Source: Aphanomyces cochlioides
Taxonomy: Eukaryota > Oomycota > Saprolegniomycetes > Saprolegniales > Verrucalvaceae
Assembly: GCA_019828595.1 (NCBI GenBank)
Contig: JAHQRK010000013.1
Location: 2,015,501-2,079,500 of the forward strand
Length of the DNA stretch: 64,000 bases
Direction of reading: 5' to 3'
The notes beneath the pieces are model-generated. The model saw only the letters and a list, made by a program, of their open reading frames with translations, did no database searches and had not been told where the DNA came from. Position numbers and translations under genes: made by a program. Positions 45,085-56,305 of the stretch are shown here, one piece after another; position 1 is the stretch's first letter; each line of letters starts with the position of its first letter.

Positions 45085-45332
45085 TGAAGAGGTGAAATAG
45101 AAAGTGAGATCATCAAGTTAGACTAAAATGTAAGACTACTCTAGAGTATATGCATCACTAAGTGAAAATGAAAGCTGGTTCTTGAAGTAGACAGTGTAGT
45201 CGTACCGGCAATGCGTGTGGCCGTCGTCAGTAAGATGATGAAGAACGCTAGATTAAGTGACGTGTGCGCGGGCCGAATATTTTATTGGGGGGATCAAATA
45301 TTTGGCGCACGCTGGCGACACGTCCCTGAACA
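45085..45332 (-). repeat. 5' LTR of the copia element
   Basis: 248 bp, paired with 39649-39896; followed by the AGGGA duplication. Confidence 0.88.
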
Positions 45333-45962
45333 AGGGAATCTATCCTACCAATAGGATGGTCAAAATATGTGAGATGTTAGACGAAAATTAGCAGATCTCG
45401 CTGAACCTAGGGAGGTCTGTCTCCATCTCTCTCCCGTGACGCGCTCAAAGTGCGATGATCATTTATCTATGGTGCGATCGTACGTCTCATTATCTAATCG
45501 TGAATACAGTTCGTGTGTGTTTTCACTGATCGTGGTCAAGTGTGGGCACTACTCCAATTGAACCCCCGGCAGCATTTTGAACACCTGTATCATACGTATA
45601 AAATTATCCTTAGTATACTTGTTGATTGAGTTAGGTCGATTTTCATCCGGATAATATTCGGATGATAGTCTCGAAATTGAGCCACAACTACAGTTTGTCC
45701 CCCGTTTTTAGCACATTCCACAGCCAAGCACAATAAAAAACATTTGAACTTTGTATACCACTCTAATTCAACCCCCGTAAATGTGGCCTGTCAGTAAGTT
45801 GTCACCACTTTGGAATTCACCGCGGAGTACCTTGATGTCTGTTGCCAAGTCATGAGCGGCCACCTGCGCAAGGCCAAATGCATCGTTAAAGCCAAGATTG
45901 CTATTGGTAAGCGCTTTTGTCCTGACTTTGATCGTCACGGATCTTGACAACCGGCTCTGCAT

Positions 45963-47331
45963 CGATCATTCTTTGTTTGCCACGATCGATGTCACTTGTA
46001 CTGCTTTCGAGTGATCTCATGCCACATATTAATCTTATTTAAGGGACAAACTTTACCAGCGACTCATGTCACGAAAGCAGCGATGTCAAAGCCACACAGG
46101 GCTCTAGCGAAGGTCAACGAATGCTTGACGAGACTGCTTTGAGACTGCTTCCACACTGCTCGACAACAACACTTTAAAGTCAGTAGATGTAAGATATAAT
46201 ACAATAGGTCACCAGTTCAAATAGTAATCGATTTCCTGTTGTGGTCACTTAATTTCAATCGAGAGCATTCATTTCGAAATGTTTATTCTACTGACAGAAG
46301 ATTAATGGATTTCGTCAGAGATGAATCTTCTGCCAAATGATCGAGTCATTTAGAAACAACACAGTCAATCAGGAAAAGAGTGGATCAATCCATGCATTTT
46401 GCTCTTTGATCAAACTGACGAAAAGTGGCCAATTATGATTGGTCACTATTTTCAATAAATTTTGGAAGGAGTTCTAATGCAGAACCTTTCGAAAATACAT
46501 GTCCACTCAGCGATTGGCTAAAGCCATTTTAATTTCGAAATGTCCCTGTCCAACCAAGAAATTGTCATTTCTGACAGCCACAGGCCGTTATTGATGATTC
46601 CGTGGATATATCTGAAAACACAACAGGACATGCAAGATGCGCCTGACTGGTCGAGGGATCAGAAAGATTCCCTTGCCAAGTGCTAGTACGAGTAATATAG
46701 CAAGGTCCTTGATGTCATCGTGACCGTCCTCTTGATGAATTACAAATTATCATGAGAAAGATCAGACGACGGACGATTTCATCATGCGCACGTCGACGAT
46801 GGATCTATTGATCATACAACATTGTAGCTGAGGAGCTGGAGACAAGAAACATACCTCTATGCTGAACAATAATCATGCTTTCGTGTTACTCAACATATAA
46901 CGTTAACAATCATCGTTGAATTCAGTCACAGTCAAGAAACTCATTCAAACAACCTGTGCCATTGGTCTACCAGCAGCAATATTATGATACCGACGAAAAC
47001 CGAGCTCATCGTTCTCTACCACACGTGAGCAAGAGCTCAGGCAGCATCGCCACAAACAATAGATGTCGTCGACTCCCGCAGCAATGATCGGCACTTGCCG
47101 ACGACGCATGCCCATGGCAACAGCGTTCACAGAACCAGCCAACAGGAGATGTTATAATGTGTTGGAGTTTTTTGTTTATAATACCTGTCAAAATGCATGT
47201 CCACTGAGCGATTGGCCAATGTGTTTTTGGTTTCGAGAATTCCTTTGCAAATCAAAGAATCTTCATTTTTGCAGCTTAGAAAGCGATTTCGATCCTAAGA
47301 CGTTCATTTTTGGATGTCGAGATTTCGACGA
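45963..47331. other. Noncoding part left of the Harbinger transposase
   Basis: No gene recognised. It contains two direct copies of ATGTCCACT.AGCGATTGGC (46499-46518, 47197-47216), and at 46149-46200 a sequence (CTCGACAACAACACTTTAAA) repeated at 54177-54226. Short minus-strand frames at 46945-47191 lack motifs. Confidence 0.45.
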
Positions 47332-48321
47332 TTACCGACGATGCGTTTGACTTGGAGGCGTGAATGACACCCTGGCTTGACGAGCGGCCCGGACAGCGTC
47401 GATAGTATAGCGTTCATTGCGCCCTTGAAGATATCGGCGTTGAGTTTCAGCACACCTTGTTCTTGCCTCTTCTGCAACACGAGCATATCTTGCAAGGACT
47501 GACCGATAGTGCTCGCTGTCTCCAGCTCGCAGAGGCATAAGTGAAACATGATAGTTCGTCAGCGCAAACGCAAGCTTTTGGATAGCGTTGTAGTTCTTCG
47601 TTCCCCATGTGTACGTAGCATAGGACACTTTCCACAAGAGCCGACGCGGCCGAAAAAGTTCTCCACTATCACACGATCGGACGAAATGTCGTGGTTTCGC
47701 TCGAGATCCAACCGATCAAGCGTTCCATTCACGGGTTTCTTCTTTGGGTGAATGGCGCGCACATACGACTTCAGACCATAGTATCCCTTGTCCACCAGAA
47801 CCGCCCAACTGGCAGGATAGTCATGAAACATCTCGCCATGGTCGGGTACGTCTCGTTCGTCACTTGTCTTCGCCAAGGCAGCCGCGGTGTTGGTCGATAC
47901 GCTCGTGGAAGATAGTCACGTCAGAAACAGAACAAGGATAGAAGCAACTCATATCAACAAAGAAGCCTTCAGGTGACACGGAGGCCTCAATCTTGAGACC
48001 ATAAAGCTTGAGCTTGCCACTGAAGTTGTGCTTCTGCTCTCCGAAGCGGCCAGCGGGTCGGTTGGAAGGCTGAAACTTTACATCGGTAGCATACTTCGCA
48101 TACGGATAGTGGTCGAATTGCTTGGATTGGTCGCGAAGGGACGTCATCGACGGAAGTTGTACGAACTCCTCATACAGGATATTGGCGATTACATAAACCA
48201 CCCTCAACGTCATTTTCTCCAATGTTGGCGACTTCAAGCCGAAGACGACGGCATGCTTCTCCCATGATTGATAGTGCTTGAATATCACCAGAGCAATGAA
48301 CAAGGCGTCCTTCGGAGTTGT
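47332..48321 (-). pseudogene. PIF/Harbinger-type (DDE_Tnp_4) transposase, catalytic half
   Basis: On the minus strand: PKDALFIALVIFKHYQSWEK, FGLKSPTLEKM (N-terminal block), then YATDVKFQPSNRP (first Asp) and FSGKLKLYGLKIEASVSPEG, CSVSDVTIFHERI. The second Asp is in AVLVDKGYYGLKS and the Glu in SDRVIVENFFGR (about 47660). A frame change follows, and the tail is YNAIQKLAFALTNYHVSLMP. All three catalytic acids are visible, so it died recently. Its N-terminal part lies across gypsy-C at 53591-53880. Confidence 0.83.
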
Positions 48322-48516
48322 TGTCACGAACTTGATGTTCTACATCTGCATTCGTGGCGTTCCATAGAACTTCAACTTCAATTTCAACCAACCCCACCTC
48401 TACGAGCGAGTTTGGCTTTGAGTAAATTGAAATTCACTTTCCATTTTTCCTCTCAACAACTTTCGTAACAGTTTTAAAACTATCCAATCGGATTGTTGAA
48501 GAAACCTTTTTCATCG

Positions 48517-50295
48517 ATGAATACCCGCAGCCGAGCCCGTGAACCTGAAGCCGAGAGCCCAAATATTCGCCCCCACCAGCAAGTGCGAGTGGATGATGAG
48601 GCTGAAATCCCCGCCTTCAATGGTGGGGCCGCCGACCAAACCCATGCCGCACCGGACGTGGGACAAACCCGTGCCGCATCGCAAGAGCCGCCCCAAGGCT
48701 CACCGGACCAAACTCGACCGTAACCCCCACACCCACGTGAGCCGACTACGGGCGGGGACCCGCCGAACCAGGCCACAATGGGCGATTTTTTCAATTTTAT
48801 GGCTCAACAGCAGCAGCAACAAGCCCATCAGAATCAACAAGCAATGCTTATGCAACAACAGTATATGCAGCAACAGCAAACTTTCTTCGCGCAGATGCAG
48901 CAACAGATGCAACAACAAGTGCAACAAACTCAAAATTTCAGCAAGTGATGCTCCAGCAAAATCAAGCACTCCAACAAGCAATGTCTCAGGCCGCCAACAC
49001 GTCGAAACGGACATCTCCAAAGAAGAAGGACCCACCAACCTTTTCTGGTCGTCCAGATGAGGATTTGGCCTTGTGGATATTCTCCACTGAAGAATATTAC
49101 GACGACTACAAGGAGGAAATGCGGGATGTGAGCTCCTCAACCTTTGTCACCATGGTCTCAGCTAACCTTGGACCTGACGCAATGAAATCGTGAGCTCAAG
49201 ACGACGAGCGAAGGTCCTATTTCGTGGTCGACGTTTTGTGCACGCATCAAAGAGCGTTTCCAAGATGCAGACTATGTGTACAAGGTTCTTTGTGCGTTGT
49301 ACTAGTATGACCTGCGATTCTCGGGATCCCAATCGGGATACACTTCAAAATACCTGCAGTTACTCAACAAGGTGGAGGTCGAGCTGCCAGAAATAGTAAA
49401 ACGATGGTTCTACCAACAAAACTTGCGCGCCGAGACGTCGACGCACATTTTCACCAATGTTCCAGCCGATTTGGCCGAAACTATCGAATTAGCACAACGA
49501 TATGAAGATGCTAAAGCTGCTAGCAAGCCGAAGAACGAAGTGCAGCCAACTCACAAGAAGGCCGCTTCTTCGAACGACAACAAGAATGGCGCGGAGAAAC
49601 CCAAGGTCGTCAAGTGTCACGCTTGCGGAGAGCCTGGGCATTATGCGCCTCAGTGCCCGTCAAAATCTCACTCGGCGGGTGCTACAAAAAAAAAACTAGA
49701 CAGCTTGGTGGGCCGGCGCCCCACCAGGCTTACAAGGGATGCAACGCCTGGCAGTACGTTGTATCTCTCCAGCCAACCAGACGTTGATGAGTCAGTCGAG
49801 CTATTGATGGCTCAATCGTCGTCGTTCTTCTGCTACCTGGCTCAGTTTGGCACCGTTGGTGATGCACAACTTTCAATCTTTGTCGATAGTGGTGCGTCAC
49901 TTAACGCGGTCTCGCCTGCAGCCTCCTCTCGACTGGGGCTTCAAGTAATTGAGCACGACAAACCGCTTCGCTTGCAACTCGGCTCTAGCCAATCTACGAC
50001 CATTCCTCGTCGTGTGACGTCCTTGACACTCCGTGCAGGCAAGGATTTCCCCCCTTACACGACAGATGCATTCGTTTTAGACGTCCCAGAGGGTCACGAC
50101 ATGCTCTTGGGTATGCCTTGGTTGCGTGCGCAAAACCCTGATATTGATTGGACATCGCGTGAAATATCCCCTCGTCGAAGTGTCTCTGATGGTCCCAGCA
50201 CATCGCAGCCTCCGAATTCAGCACTTCACAATTGGGAGGAAAAGCTACACTACCACCGCTATATAGCCCTTGAGTCAGCCAGTGGATCGATCTAG
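48517..50295 (+). pseudogene. gypsy-C gag and protease
   Basis: MNTRSRAREPEAESPNIRPH at 48517, a stop at 48721, then a Gln-rich stretch (about 48795-48940). The capsid (KKKDPPTFSGRPDEDLALWI) comes after a frame change near 48945, with another near 49195. The zinc knuckle is CHACGEPGHYAPQC (about 49620), followed by the protease SIFVDSGASLNAV (about 49870) and DMLLGMPWL. A stop at 50293 separates it from pol. The part 49372-50295 is an open frame of 307 codons. Confidence 0.83.
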
Positions 50296-50304
50296 GTTGT
50301 TCCT

Positions 50305-53300
50305 GTGGAAGACGTTCAGTCCATTATGAGCGAAGACGATACGATGTTCTGTTTTTTCGTATCAGGCGACGGATCACCAAGGCCCAAACTCACTTGGGAC
50401 GATCTGAGGGGCCACCCATTGGAGTCCATTTTGGTCAAGTACAAGGATACTGTATTCAGAACCGAGTTGCCGACGGCGCTGCCCACAAGGTGTAATGACG
50501 TCGAAACCACGATCGAGCTCACTGATGACGAGCCTGTCGCTGCCAAGCAGTTCCGTCTGAGCCCTGAGATGCGCACCGCCTTGGCCACGTGGACTAAAGA
50601 AATGCTTGAGGCCAATATCATTCGTCCATCGTCGTCGCCGTACGCGGCTCCTACTTTTTGTGTCAAGAAAAAAGATGGTTGGCGTATTGTACACGACTTT
50701 CGAGGCATCAACGCCAAAATGCGTGTCCCAGCTTCGCCAATACCACGAAAAGAAGATGTTTACGACGTTATGTCCAACGCATGGTGGTTCTCCGCGATGG
50801 ATTTGCTATGGGGCTTCTTTCAGGTCAAGATGCGGGAGCGAGATATTCCCTACACGGCGTTCACCACTCCTGATGGTCTCTTCGAATACTTGGTCACACC
50901 CATGGGGCTCTCATCCAGCCCATCTGCATTCAACCGTTTGATTCAAAGCATTTTTCATGACATGTCAGATGTCTGTCGTGCTTACTTCGACGATGTGTTC
51001 GTTTTCACGAACTCACCTTCAATCACAGACCACGCTCATGCAGTCGACAGGGTTCTTGGGCGATGTCAAGAGCGACAGCTTTATGTGAAACTTGCAAAAT
51101 GTGTCTTTTGCGCCGACGAAATCCCATGTTTGGGAGATTTTATTGGCCGCGAGGGTGTTCGCATGGATCCGTCGAAAGTCCAAGTCATTCACGAATGGCC
51201 AATGCCACGGACAAAGCGCCAAATGCAGTCATTCCTGGGAACTTGCGTGTATGTTGCCAAGTTTTGCCCAGATTTTGCCGAACTATCAGCCCCACTGTCG
51301 GAATCCATCAAGGGTTGCGATGCCAATGACGAAATTTGTTTGTCGGAGGACGCGCGCATGTGCTTCTATCAATTGCGTGACCGCTTTACAGCACCCCCTG
51401 TTTTACACCGACCCAATTTTGCGAAAACATTCCACATCAAGATGGACGCAAGCAATTTCGCAATTGGTGGTTATTTGTACCAACTTGACTCCAACGACAA
51501 TGAGCTGGTCATTGCGTATGGCGGTCGCAAACTCTCCAAGGCAGAGCTCATGTACCCGACCCGAGAAAAAGAGCTACTGGCCGCTCTGTATGCCATGGAG
51601 TTATGGAAGGTTTACCTTATTGACAATCCATTTTTTGTCAATACGGATCATCGTACTCTGGAGTCCATTCTGACACAGCGCACATGCTCTCAACGTCTTG
51701 CTCGATGGCTGAATACCCTGGCTTTGTACAAGCCAATGTTTCGTTGGATCCCTGGAGAATCCAATGTTGTTGCTGACTCCATTTCGCGTAACCCAGCGTG
51801 GGAACCAGCCGACCGAGCCTCGAGCATATCTTTGCAGGACTTATTGCTCCGGCTTGTGGACAGCAAGGATGTTTTGGACGAAGAAGTCGACTCTCTGTTT
51901 GCACTATATGAGAGCGGGCGCCCTTCTATTCATGAGCAGTGTCGGAGTTTGTACAGCACGGACATGTACTTTCACGCCATGTTCAAGGCTGCAAGTGAGA
52001 GTGGCGGGTCGTATGTTAAACACTCGGCTCATTTTACAATTGCTGGTGGTCTTCTTTACTTTCGGGCGAACACCGAGCAAATCCAGCGACTCTGCGTTCC
52101 AAATTCAGATGATCTCAAGAATCAAATCATTTTTGAGCACGACGATTCCGCCGCGTCTGGCCACCCTGGGCAGCACAGAACACTACTGAAAGTGATGCGG
52201 GCCTACTTCTGGCCACGTATGGCCAAGTTCGTACGTGATTATGTGTCATCTTGCGAAATCTGTCAACGAACCAAGGCTTCACGGCAACGACCTGCAGGAC
52301 TTTTGAATCCGTTGGACATTCCGTCGTCGCGTTGGACGGATATCAGCATGGATTTTATGGTACACCTACCCAAGACATCGCCAGGATTCGATGCAATCCT
52401 GGTCATAGTTGATCGGCTGACAAAGCGTGCACACTTTTTGAAGACACACACAAAAGCAACGGCCCCATGCCACGGCCGTATTTTCCGTGATGAATATCAG
52501 CGGCTACATGGTCTGCCAAGCTCCATTGTCTCAGATCGGGATGTCAAATTTACTGCCACATTCTGGCAAAAGCTTATGCAACTCCAAGGCACTCAACTTA
52601 AAATGAGCTCGGCATTTCGTCCAAATACCGACGGCCAGTCTGAGCGTGTCAACCAGATTGTCTTGGCTTACCTCCGATGTTATGTCAACCCCCACCAAGA
52701 CGACTGGGATGAGCACCTTTCACTTGCGGAGTTTGCATACAATTCATGTCACCAAGCTTCCATTGGTATGTCTCCATTTGAAGCAGATATTGGATACAAC
52801 CCTCGATCTGTTATCGATTTGACACTACCATCAACTTGCAAACAAAGTTCAGATATCTCATTTGTTCACAAGCAACAATTGGTCCTACTTGAATGCCAAG
52901 ATGCAATATTCAAGGCTCAGGAAACGATGCGCAACGCCTACGATTTGCATCGGCCTGTCGAGTCCTTTGCTTGTGGGGATCAAGTATTGTTGGATACATC
53001 CCAACTTGCAATGCATCATATTGGCTCAAATGGCAAGCGAAAATTGACAGCTCGATTCATTGGACCCTATACTGTTCTTGCGCTCACTACGCCTGATACG
53101 TACAGGCTTGCTTTACCCCCCCCGGGCTCAAGATGCATGACGAGTTCCACGTGTCTCGCCTGCGTCGCTACAAATGCGACGGTAATGATAAGCGTGTCAA
53201 CGAGTTCCTCGTTTATTGCTGCGAGATGGTTCCGAAGGGTTACAAGTCCGAGCAATCATCGGCCGTCGCATTCGCTCGAAAAAAGTCCAGTATTTGGTGC

Positions 53301-53310
53301 AGTGGTATGA
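50305..53310 (+). CDS. gypsy-C pol: RT, RNase H, integrase (1001 codons open)
   Basis: The longest open frame in the window. RT: WRIVHDFRGINAKMRVPASP, PMGLSSSPSAFNRLIQ, CRAYFDDVFVFTN (YFDD catalytic box, about 50980). RNase H: HIKMDASNFAIGGYL and NTDHRTLESIL. Integrase: finger HPGQHRTLLKVMRAYFW...CEICQRTK, core DISMDFMVHLP, VSDRDVKFTATFWQKLM and SERVNQIV (D-D-E). At a run of eight C (about 53107-53114) a one-base shift changes the frame. The true continuation (MHDEFHVSRLRRYKCDG) lies in another frame, followed by a chromodomain (VQYLVQWYDRREKPTWEP, then a stop, about 53290-53330). Translated as a pol polyprotein after gag-protease in related elements. Confidence 0.88.
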   Translation: MEDVQSIMSEDDTMFCFFVSGDGSPRPKLTWDDLRGHPLESILVKYKDTVFRTELPTALPTRCNDVETTIELTDDEPVAAKQFRLSPEMRTALATWTKEMLEANIIRPSSSPYAAPTFCVKKKDGWRIVHDFRGINAKMRVPASPIPRKEDVYDVMSNAWWFSAMDLLWGFFQVKMRERDIPYTAFTTPDGLFEYLVTPMGLSSSPSAFNRLIQSIFHDMSDVCRAYFDDVFVFTNSPSITDHAHAVDRVLGRCQERQLYVKLAKCVFCADEIPCLGDFIGREGVRMDPSKVQVIHEWPMPRTKRQMQSFLGTCVYVAKFCPDFAELSAPLSESIKGCDANDEICLSEDARMCFYQLRDRFTAPPVLHRPNFAKTFHIKMDASNFAIGGYLYQLDSNDNELVIAYGGRKLSKAELMYPTREKELLAALYAMELWKVYLIDNPFFVNTDHRTLESILTQRTCSQRLARWLNTLALYKPMFRWIPGESNVVADSISRNPAWEPADRASSISLQDLLLRLVDSKDVLDEEVDSLFALYESGRPSIHEQCRSLYSTDMYFHAMFKAASESGGSYVKHSAHFTIAGGLLYFRANTEQIQRLCVPNSDDLKNQIIFEHDDSAASGHPGQHRTLLKVMRAYFWPRMAKFVRDYVSSCEICQRTKASRQRPAGLLNPLDIPSSRWTDISMDFMVHLPKTSPGFDAILVIVDRLTKRAHFLKTHTKATAPCHGRIFRDEYQRLHGLPSSIVSDRDVKFTATFWQKLMQLQGTQLKMSSAFRPNTDGQSERVNQIVLAYLRCYVNPHQDDWDEHLSLAEFAYNSCHQASIGMSPFEADIGYNPRSVIDLTLPSTCKQSSDISFVHKQQLVLLECQDAIFKAQETMRNAYDLHRPVESFACGDQVLLDTSQLAMHHIGSNGKRKLTARFIGPYTVLALTTPDTYRLALPPPGSRCMTSSTCLACVATNATVMISVSTSSSFIAARWFRRVTSPSNHRPSHSLEKSPVFGAVV

Positions 53311-53590
53311 CCGTCGCGAAAAACCAACGTGGGAGCCATAAGATGAACTTGTCCAAGCCAATGGTCTCATTGATCTTTTCAATCGCAAGGCACAAGGAAA
53401 CGGGAATCAAAGGTAATCCATGGTTCCTTTCAAGGGAGGGACTGTCACGAACTTGATGTTCTACATCTGCGTTCGTGGCGTTCCATAGAACTTCAACTTC
53501 AACCAACCCCACCTCTACGAGCGAATTTGGCTTTGAGTAAATTGAAATTCACTTTCCATTTTTCCTCTCAACAACTTTCGTAACAGTTGT

Positions 53591-53880
53591 CGTCGACTTT
53601 CGTCCGCGACCATCATTCCAACGGGATTGGAGTGGAACCTCGGCCACTCTCCACATGGTTTCGAATTCGTCCGGAGTAAAGTTTGTAAAAACTCGAAAAC
53701 CCTCAGTATCAGTATCCTGAAGGATTCTGTCCATCACCGGGTTATTGCTATCGAAAAGCTCGGCTTCTTCGTCGACAAGGTCACCGTATATTTGGGTGCT
53801 TTCTTGTAGGAATAGTTGGTCCGCGATGGTTGGTCTTCGAAGCGCTCCAGCATGGAGGATGCATTGATCCTCATCTTGTC
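53591..53880 (-). pseudogene. Harbinger-type transposase, N-terminal part
   Basis: Minus strand: ALRRPTIADQLFLQESTQIY, EEAELFDSNNPVMDRILQDT, then RVFTNFTPDEFETMWRVAEV and LQSRWNDGRGRKSTTT, reaching the GTTGT duplication and continuing at 48321. No clear ATG was found at its start; stops precede it in frame near 53900. Confidence 0.75.
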
Positions 53881-54889
53881 TCGTTGAGTTGAAATTGAGA
53901 AGTTATTAACGACTTTATGACAAAATGGCGGGATTCTCACTGTTTGGCGCGAGTTTTGGAATGTCCAATGAGAAATGGTTGGTGGTGGTGATGTAGATAT
54001 AGGCGTATATCTGAGTATTTGATCTGTGCGTACAATGACTATCATTTATCGAAATATAGAGTAAATATCGATTTTTACAGTATTTTCTCAGTAAATGAGG
54101 AGATTCCAAAATAGTGTATGTTATTTTGTAAATATGTCACTATTTGATCTGGGATTCAATATTTGATTCAGAGGCCTCCACACAGCTCGACAACAACACT
54201 TTAAAGTAAGTATATGTAAGACATACTCATCTGGTCCACATTATGAGCAACATTTGGATTACACAGTATTTGACACATTTGTTTTTGTATACTTCATTTG
54301 TGACACTGGGCACTATTTAGTGCCAACGTAGTTGATGAGAGCAAGATTGTCGTCAATAGCTGGTTGTCGGAGCTGTTAAGAGGTCTATTTAGCTTCACAT
54401 AGACGGTATACAAGCCGTAGATCTGACAGGGTTCTGTCTGATGATTAAATAGAGCTTGAGAAACTCAAACCTTACCATTTAACAGCGTTTGTGCTGTAAT
54501 GAACGTATTGTGTTTCCGAGCGGCAATTCTAGCTTGACCACGATGTAGTACAAAGCGTGCTTTACTTAATTACTCTCTCTCATAAGTTTAAGCTTCGTCT
54601 ATTTGATGGCGCACATCATAATCTACTGGTCGTCAAATTTTTGGAATTTTTACACTTCTGTTATTTCACAACCAGAACTCCGTTTGAAGATCAAAAAGTG
54701 TCCAATCAAAGCTCTTTTTCTGCTCTGTTTTATAAACCAATCAGCCTCGATTTTACTGTAGAAACAGCCTTAATCCACCAATTATACCCCAAATGTTGCT
54801 GATATTATGGACCAGAGTAGTAATACAATGTTCTGTCGTGTTGTGTTGTTCTGAAGCGAGTCGTGATGTCGACCCAACTCAATTAACCT
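53881..54889. other. Noncoding, AT-rich stretch to the right end of E2
   Basis: No gene seen. It contains CTCGACAACAACACTTTAAA at about 54187, repeated from 46158. Short frames lack motifs. Confidence 0.4.
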
Positions 54890-54966
54890 GTATAATCCGG
54901 ATAAAATATCCTTGTTATACAGATGCTTAGATCTGCTGCTGACGGGAATTCGATTGGAGTAGTGTT

Positions 54967-55620
54967 ACGATGCGTGCAAAGTTGTCTGTGCAAGATCGAA
55001 AAAGTGTCGTACGACCAAGCGACATTGAACGAGAGGTCGAAAATTAAGATCATGTGTACAGTTATTACAAGGTTGCTGCCTTTCGCTTCGTTTTGCGCTT
55101 GAATTCTTGTTTCAGCATGTAGTCCAAGAGGAAGTCGCTTCAAGTCGTCGGCAGGCAGCTTGGAGATCACTCACACTAAAGACGTAACACTTATGTGAGC
55201 ATCATCCAACCCACCCGTCTGCAAGAATACCGCACATTGCTTCATTTGCTATTGTTTGAACGCACTTCAGATAATCTCGGTTGAGCTCAGCGTTCACAGG
55301 ACGCGTAGGCACTATTTCCTTAAGAAAGAGGTCAAAGTACTCTATAGCTCGCTTCATGTTTGAAAACACTTTCACATTTTTCTCTGAAGTGCGCTGGTAG
55401 TTGCGAATGTGCCAGTCTTAAAATAGTGCGAACCGATTCTTTCAAAGCACAGACATCCGATGCGAGTACAGTAAATGAATACATCATTGAGAAATGTAAG
55501 CTGCCTATATAATGCACGAGAATAACATATTTGCGCAACTTGCCTTGGAGATTTCAAGTACCTACTGCTACTGTGCGTCTGGCTTCTATTGTGCGTAGAT
55601 AATTCCAGCTCAAGTAGCTG
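54967..55620 (-). pseudogene. Unrecognised coding remnant
   Basis: Coding-like sequence on the minus strand: 55538-55332 (VCALKESVRTILRLAHSQLP) and, in another frame at about 55360-55200, KRAIEYFDLFLKEIVPTRPV and NAELNRDYLKCVQTIANEAM then GILADGWVG. The two overlap in a way that suggests a frameshift of one protein. No family was recognised; a transposon-derived origin is possible, given the surroundings. Confidence 0.35.
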
Positions 55621-55666
55621 GAATTGGTATTGATGGAATCCTCGTCACATTATCGCAAATTTGCTC

Positions 55667-55941
55667 GAGATGCATCTTGTGGCGTGTGTTTGGGACACTC
55701 GCGTGTGTCTTTCGTGCCAAGTTGGTGCTTGGTCCACCACACTACCATGACACCTTTCAAACGTGCCAGACGTGGCGAGTGGGCGTCTTCATGGGGTCGA
55801 GAGATGCACGTGCCAAGTCGCAGCACATGCGATGAGAAACACGTGGAGATGCATCTTGTGGCGTGTGTTTGGGACACTCGCGTGTGTCTTTCGTGCCAAG
55901 TTGGTGCTTGGTCCACCACACTACCATGACACCTTTCAAAC
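55667..55941. repeat. Duplication of about 96 bp, period 179
   Basis: GAGATGCATCTTGTGGCGTG... at 55667-55762 is repeated at 55846-55941 with no visible difference. The spacer includes a region with CATGCGATGAGAAACACG. Confidence 0.85.
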
Positions 55942-55977
55942 ACCCAAAACAAAACGCACTCGATGTTGTCCTGTCGT

Positions 55978-56179
55978 GGGTTGTTAGGATACTCGTGCGA
56001 CGGAGGTGGGCTCGTTGTAAAACGCACTCGAAGTTGTCCTGTCGAAATATCTCACCATGGCATGTCGCATATGTGGTGGGTTGTTAGGATACTCGTGCGA
56101 CGGAGGTGGGCTCGTTGTAAAACGCACTCGAAGTTGTCCTGTCGAAATATCTCACCATGGCATGTCGCATATGTGGTGG
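55978..56179. repeat. 100-bp tandem repeat, two copies
   Basis: GGGTTGTTAGGATACTCGTG... starts at 55978 and again at 56078 (exactly 100 bp later). The copies appear identical through about 56177. It lies next to the 3' end of the LINE. Confidence 0.88.
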
Positions 56180-56305
56180 TTAAATGAGTTGTATTAACCT
56201 TATTTTTGAGCAAAGGTCCTAATGACTTACTAATTTGCCTCGTACTGTATAAATAGAACTTGGAAAACAGAATATGGCAAAGTGGCCATTGAACAGGAGA
56301 TGAAG

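Larger units (their letters stand above)
39649..45332 (-). mobile_element. Ty1/copia LTR retrotransposon
   Basis: Two 248-bp LTRs (39649-39896 and 45085-45332), TG...CA on the minus strand, with about six differences. A 5-bp duplication AGGGA (39644-39648, 45333-45337) flanks it. Domain order on the minus strand is gag, protease, integrase, RT, RNase H, the copia arrangement. It is inactivated by frameshifts and by an unrelated insert of about 600 bp between integrase and RT. Confidence 0.9.
48322..53585 (+). mobile_element. Ty3/gypsy LTR retrotransposon C
   Basis: LTRs 48322-48470 (149 bp) and 53443-53585 (143 bp), TGTCACGAAC...GTAACA, differing by two substitutions and a 6-bp indel. A polypurine tract AAGGGAGGGAC lies just before the 3' LTR. 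gag-protease is degenerate but pol is nearly intact. The start of gag and the pol proteins are close relatives of gypsy-A. Inserted in the Harbinger transposase. Confidence 0.9.
48317..53590. repeat. Target-site duplication GTTGT of gypsy-C
   Basis: GTTGT lies at 48317-48321 and 53586-53590, directly outside the LTRs. Removing the element and one copy brings the two Harbinger pieces (GRGRKSTTT and PKDALF) into one frame. Confidence 0.85.
45545..54966. mobile_element. Long-TIR element E2, related to E1, with large internal insertions
   Basis: The left end GGCACTACTCCAATTGAAC matches, inverted, the sequence ending at 54966. The similarity continues imperfectly for about 100 bp (CTGTAT..., TTGAGTT.GGTCGA). 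45645-45960 is homologous to 36520-36900 of E1. No clean target duplication was found. With the central Harbinger/gypsy-C block (about 46200-54170) removed, the size would be about 1.45 kb, near that of E1. Whether the Harbinger gene belongs to the element or was inserted into it is not resolved. Confidence 0.6.

Noticed and set aside
48700..49140. Leucine-rich minus-strand ORF
   Set aside because: Complement of the Gln-rich gag stretch of gypsy-C.
3193..56179. CRISPR-like arrays
   Set aside because: The tandem repeats found have no unique spacers of regular size; the organism is eukaryotic.
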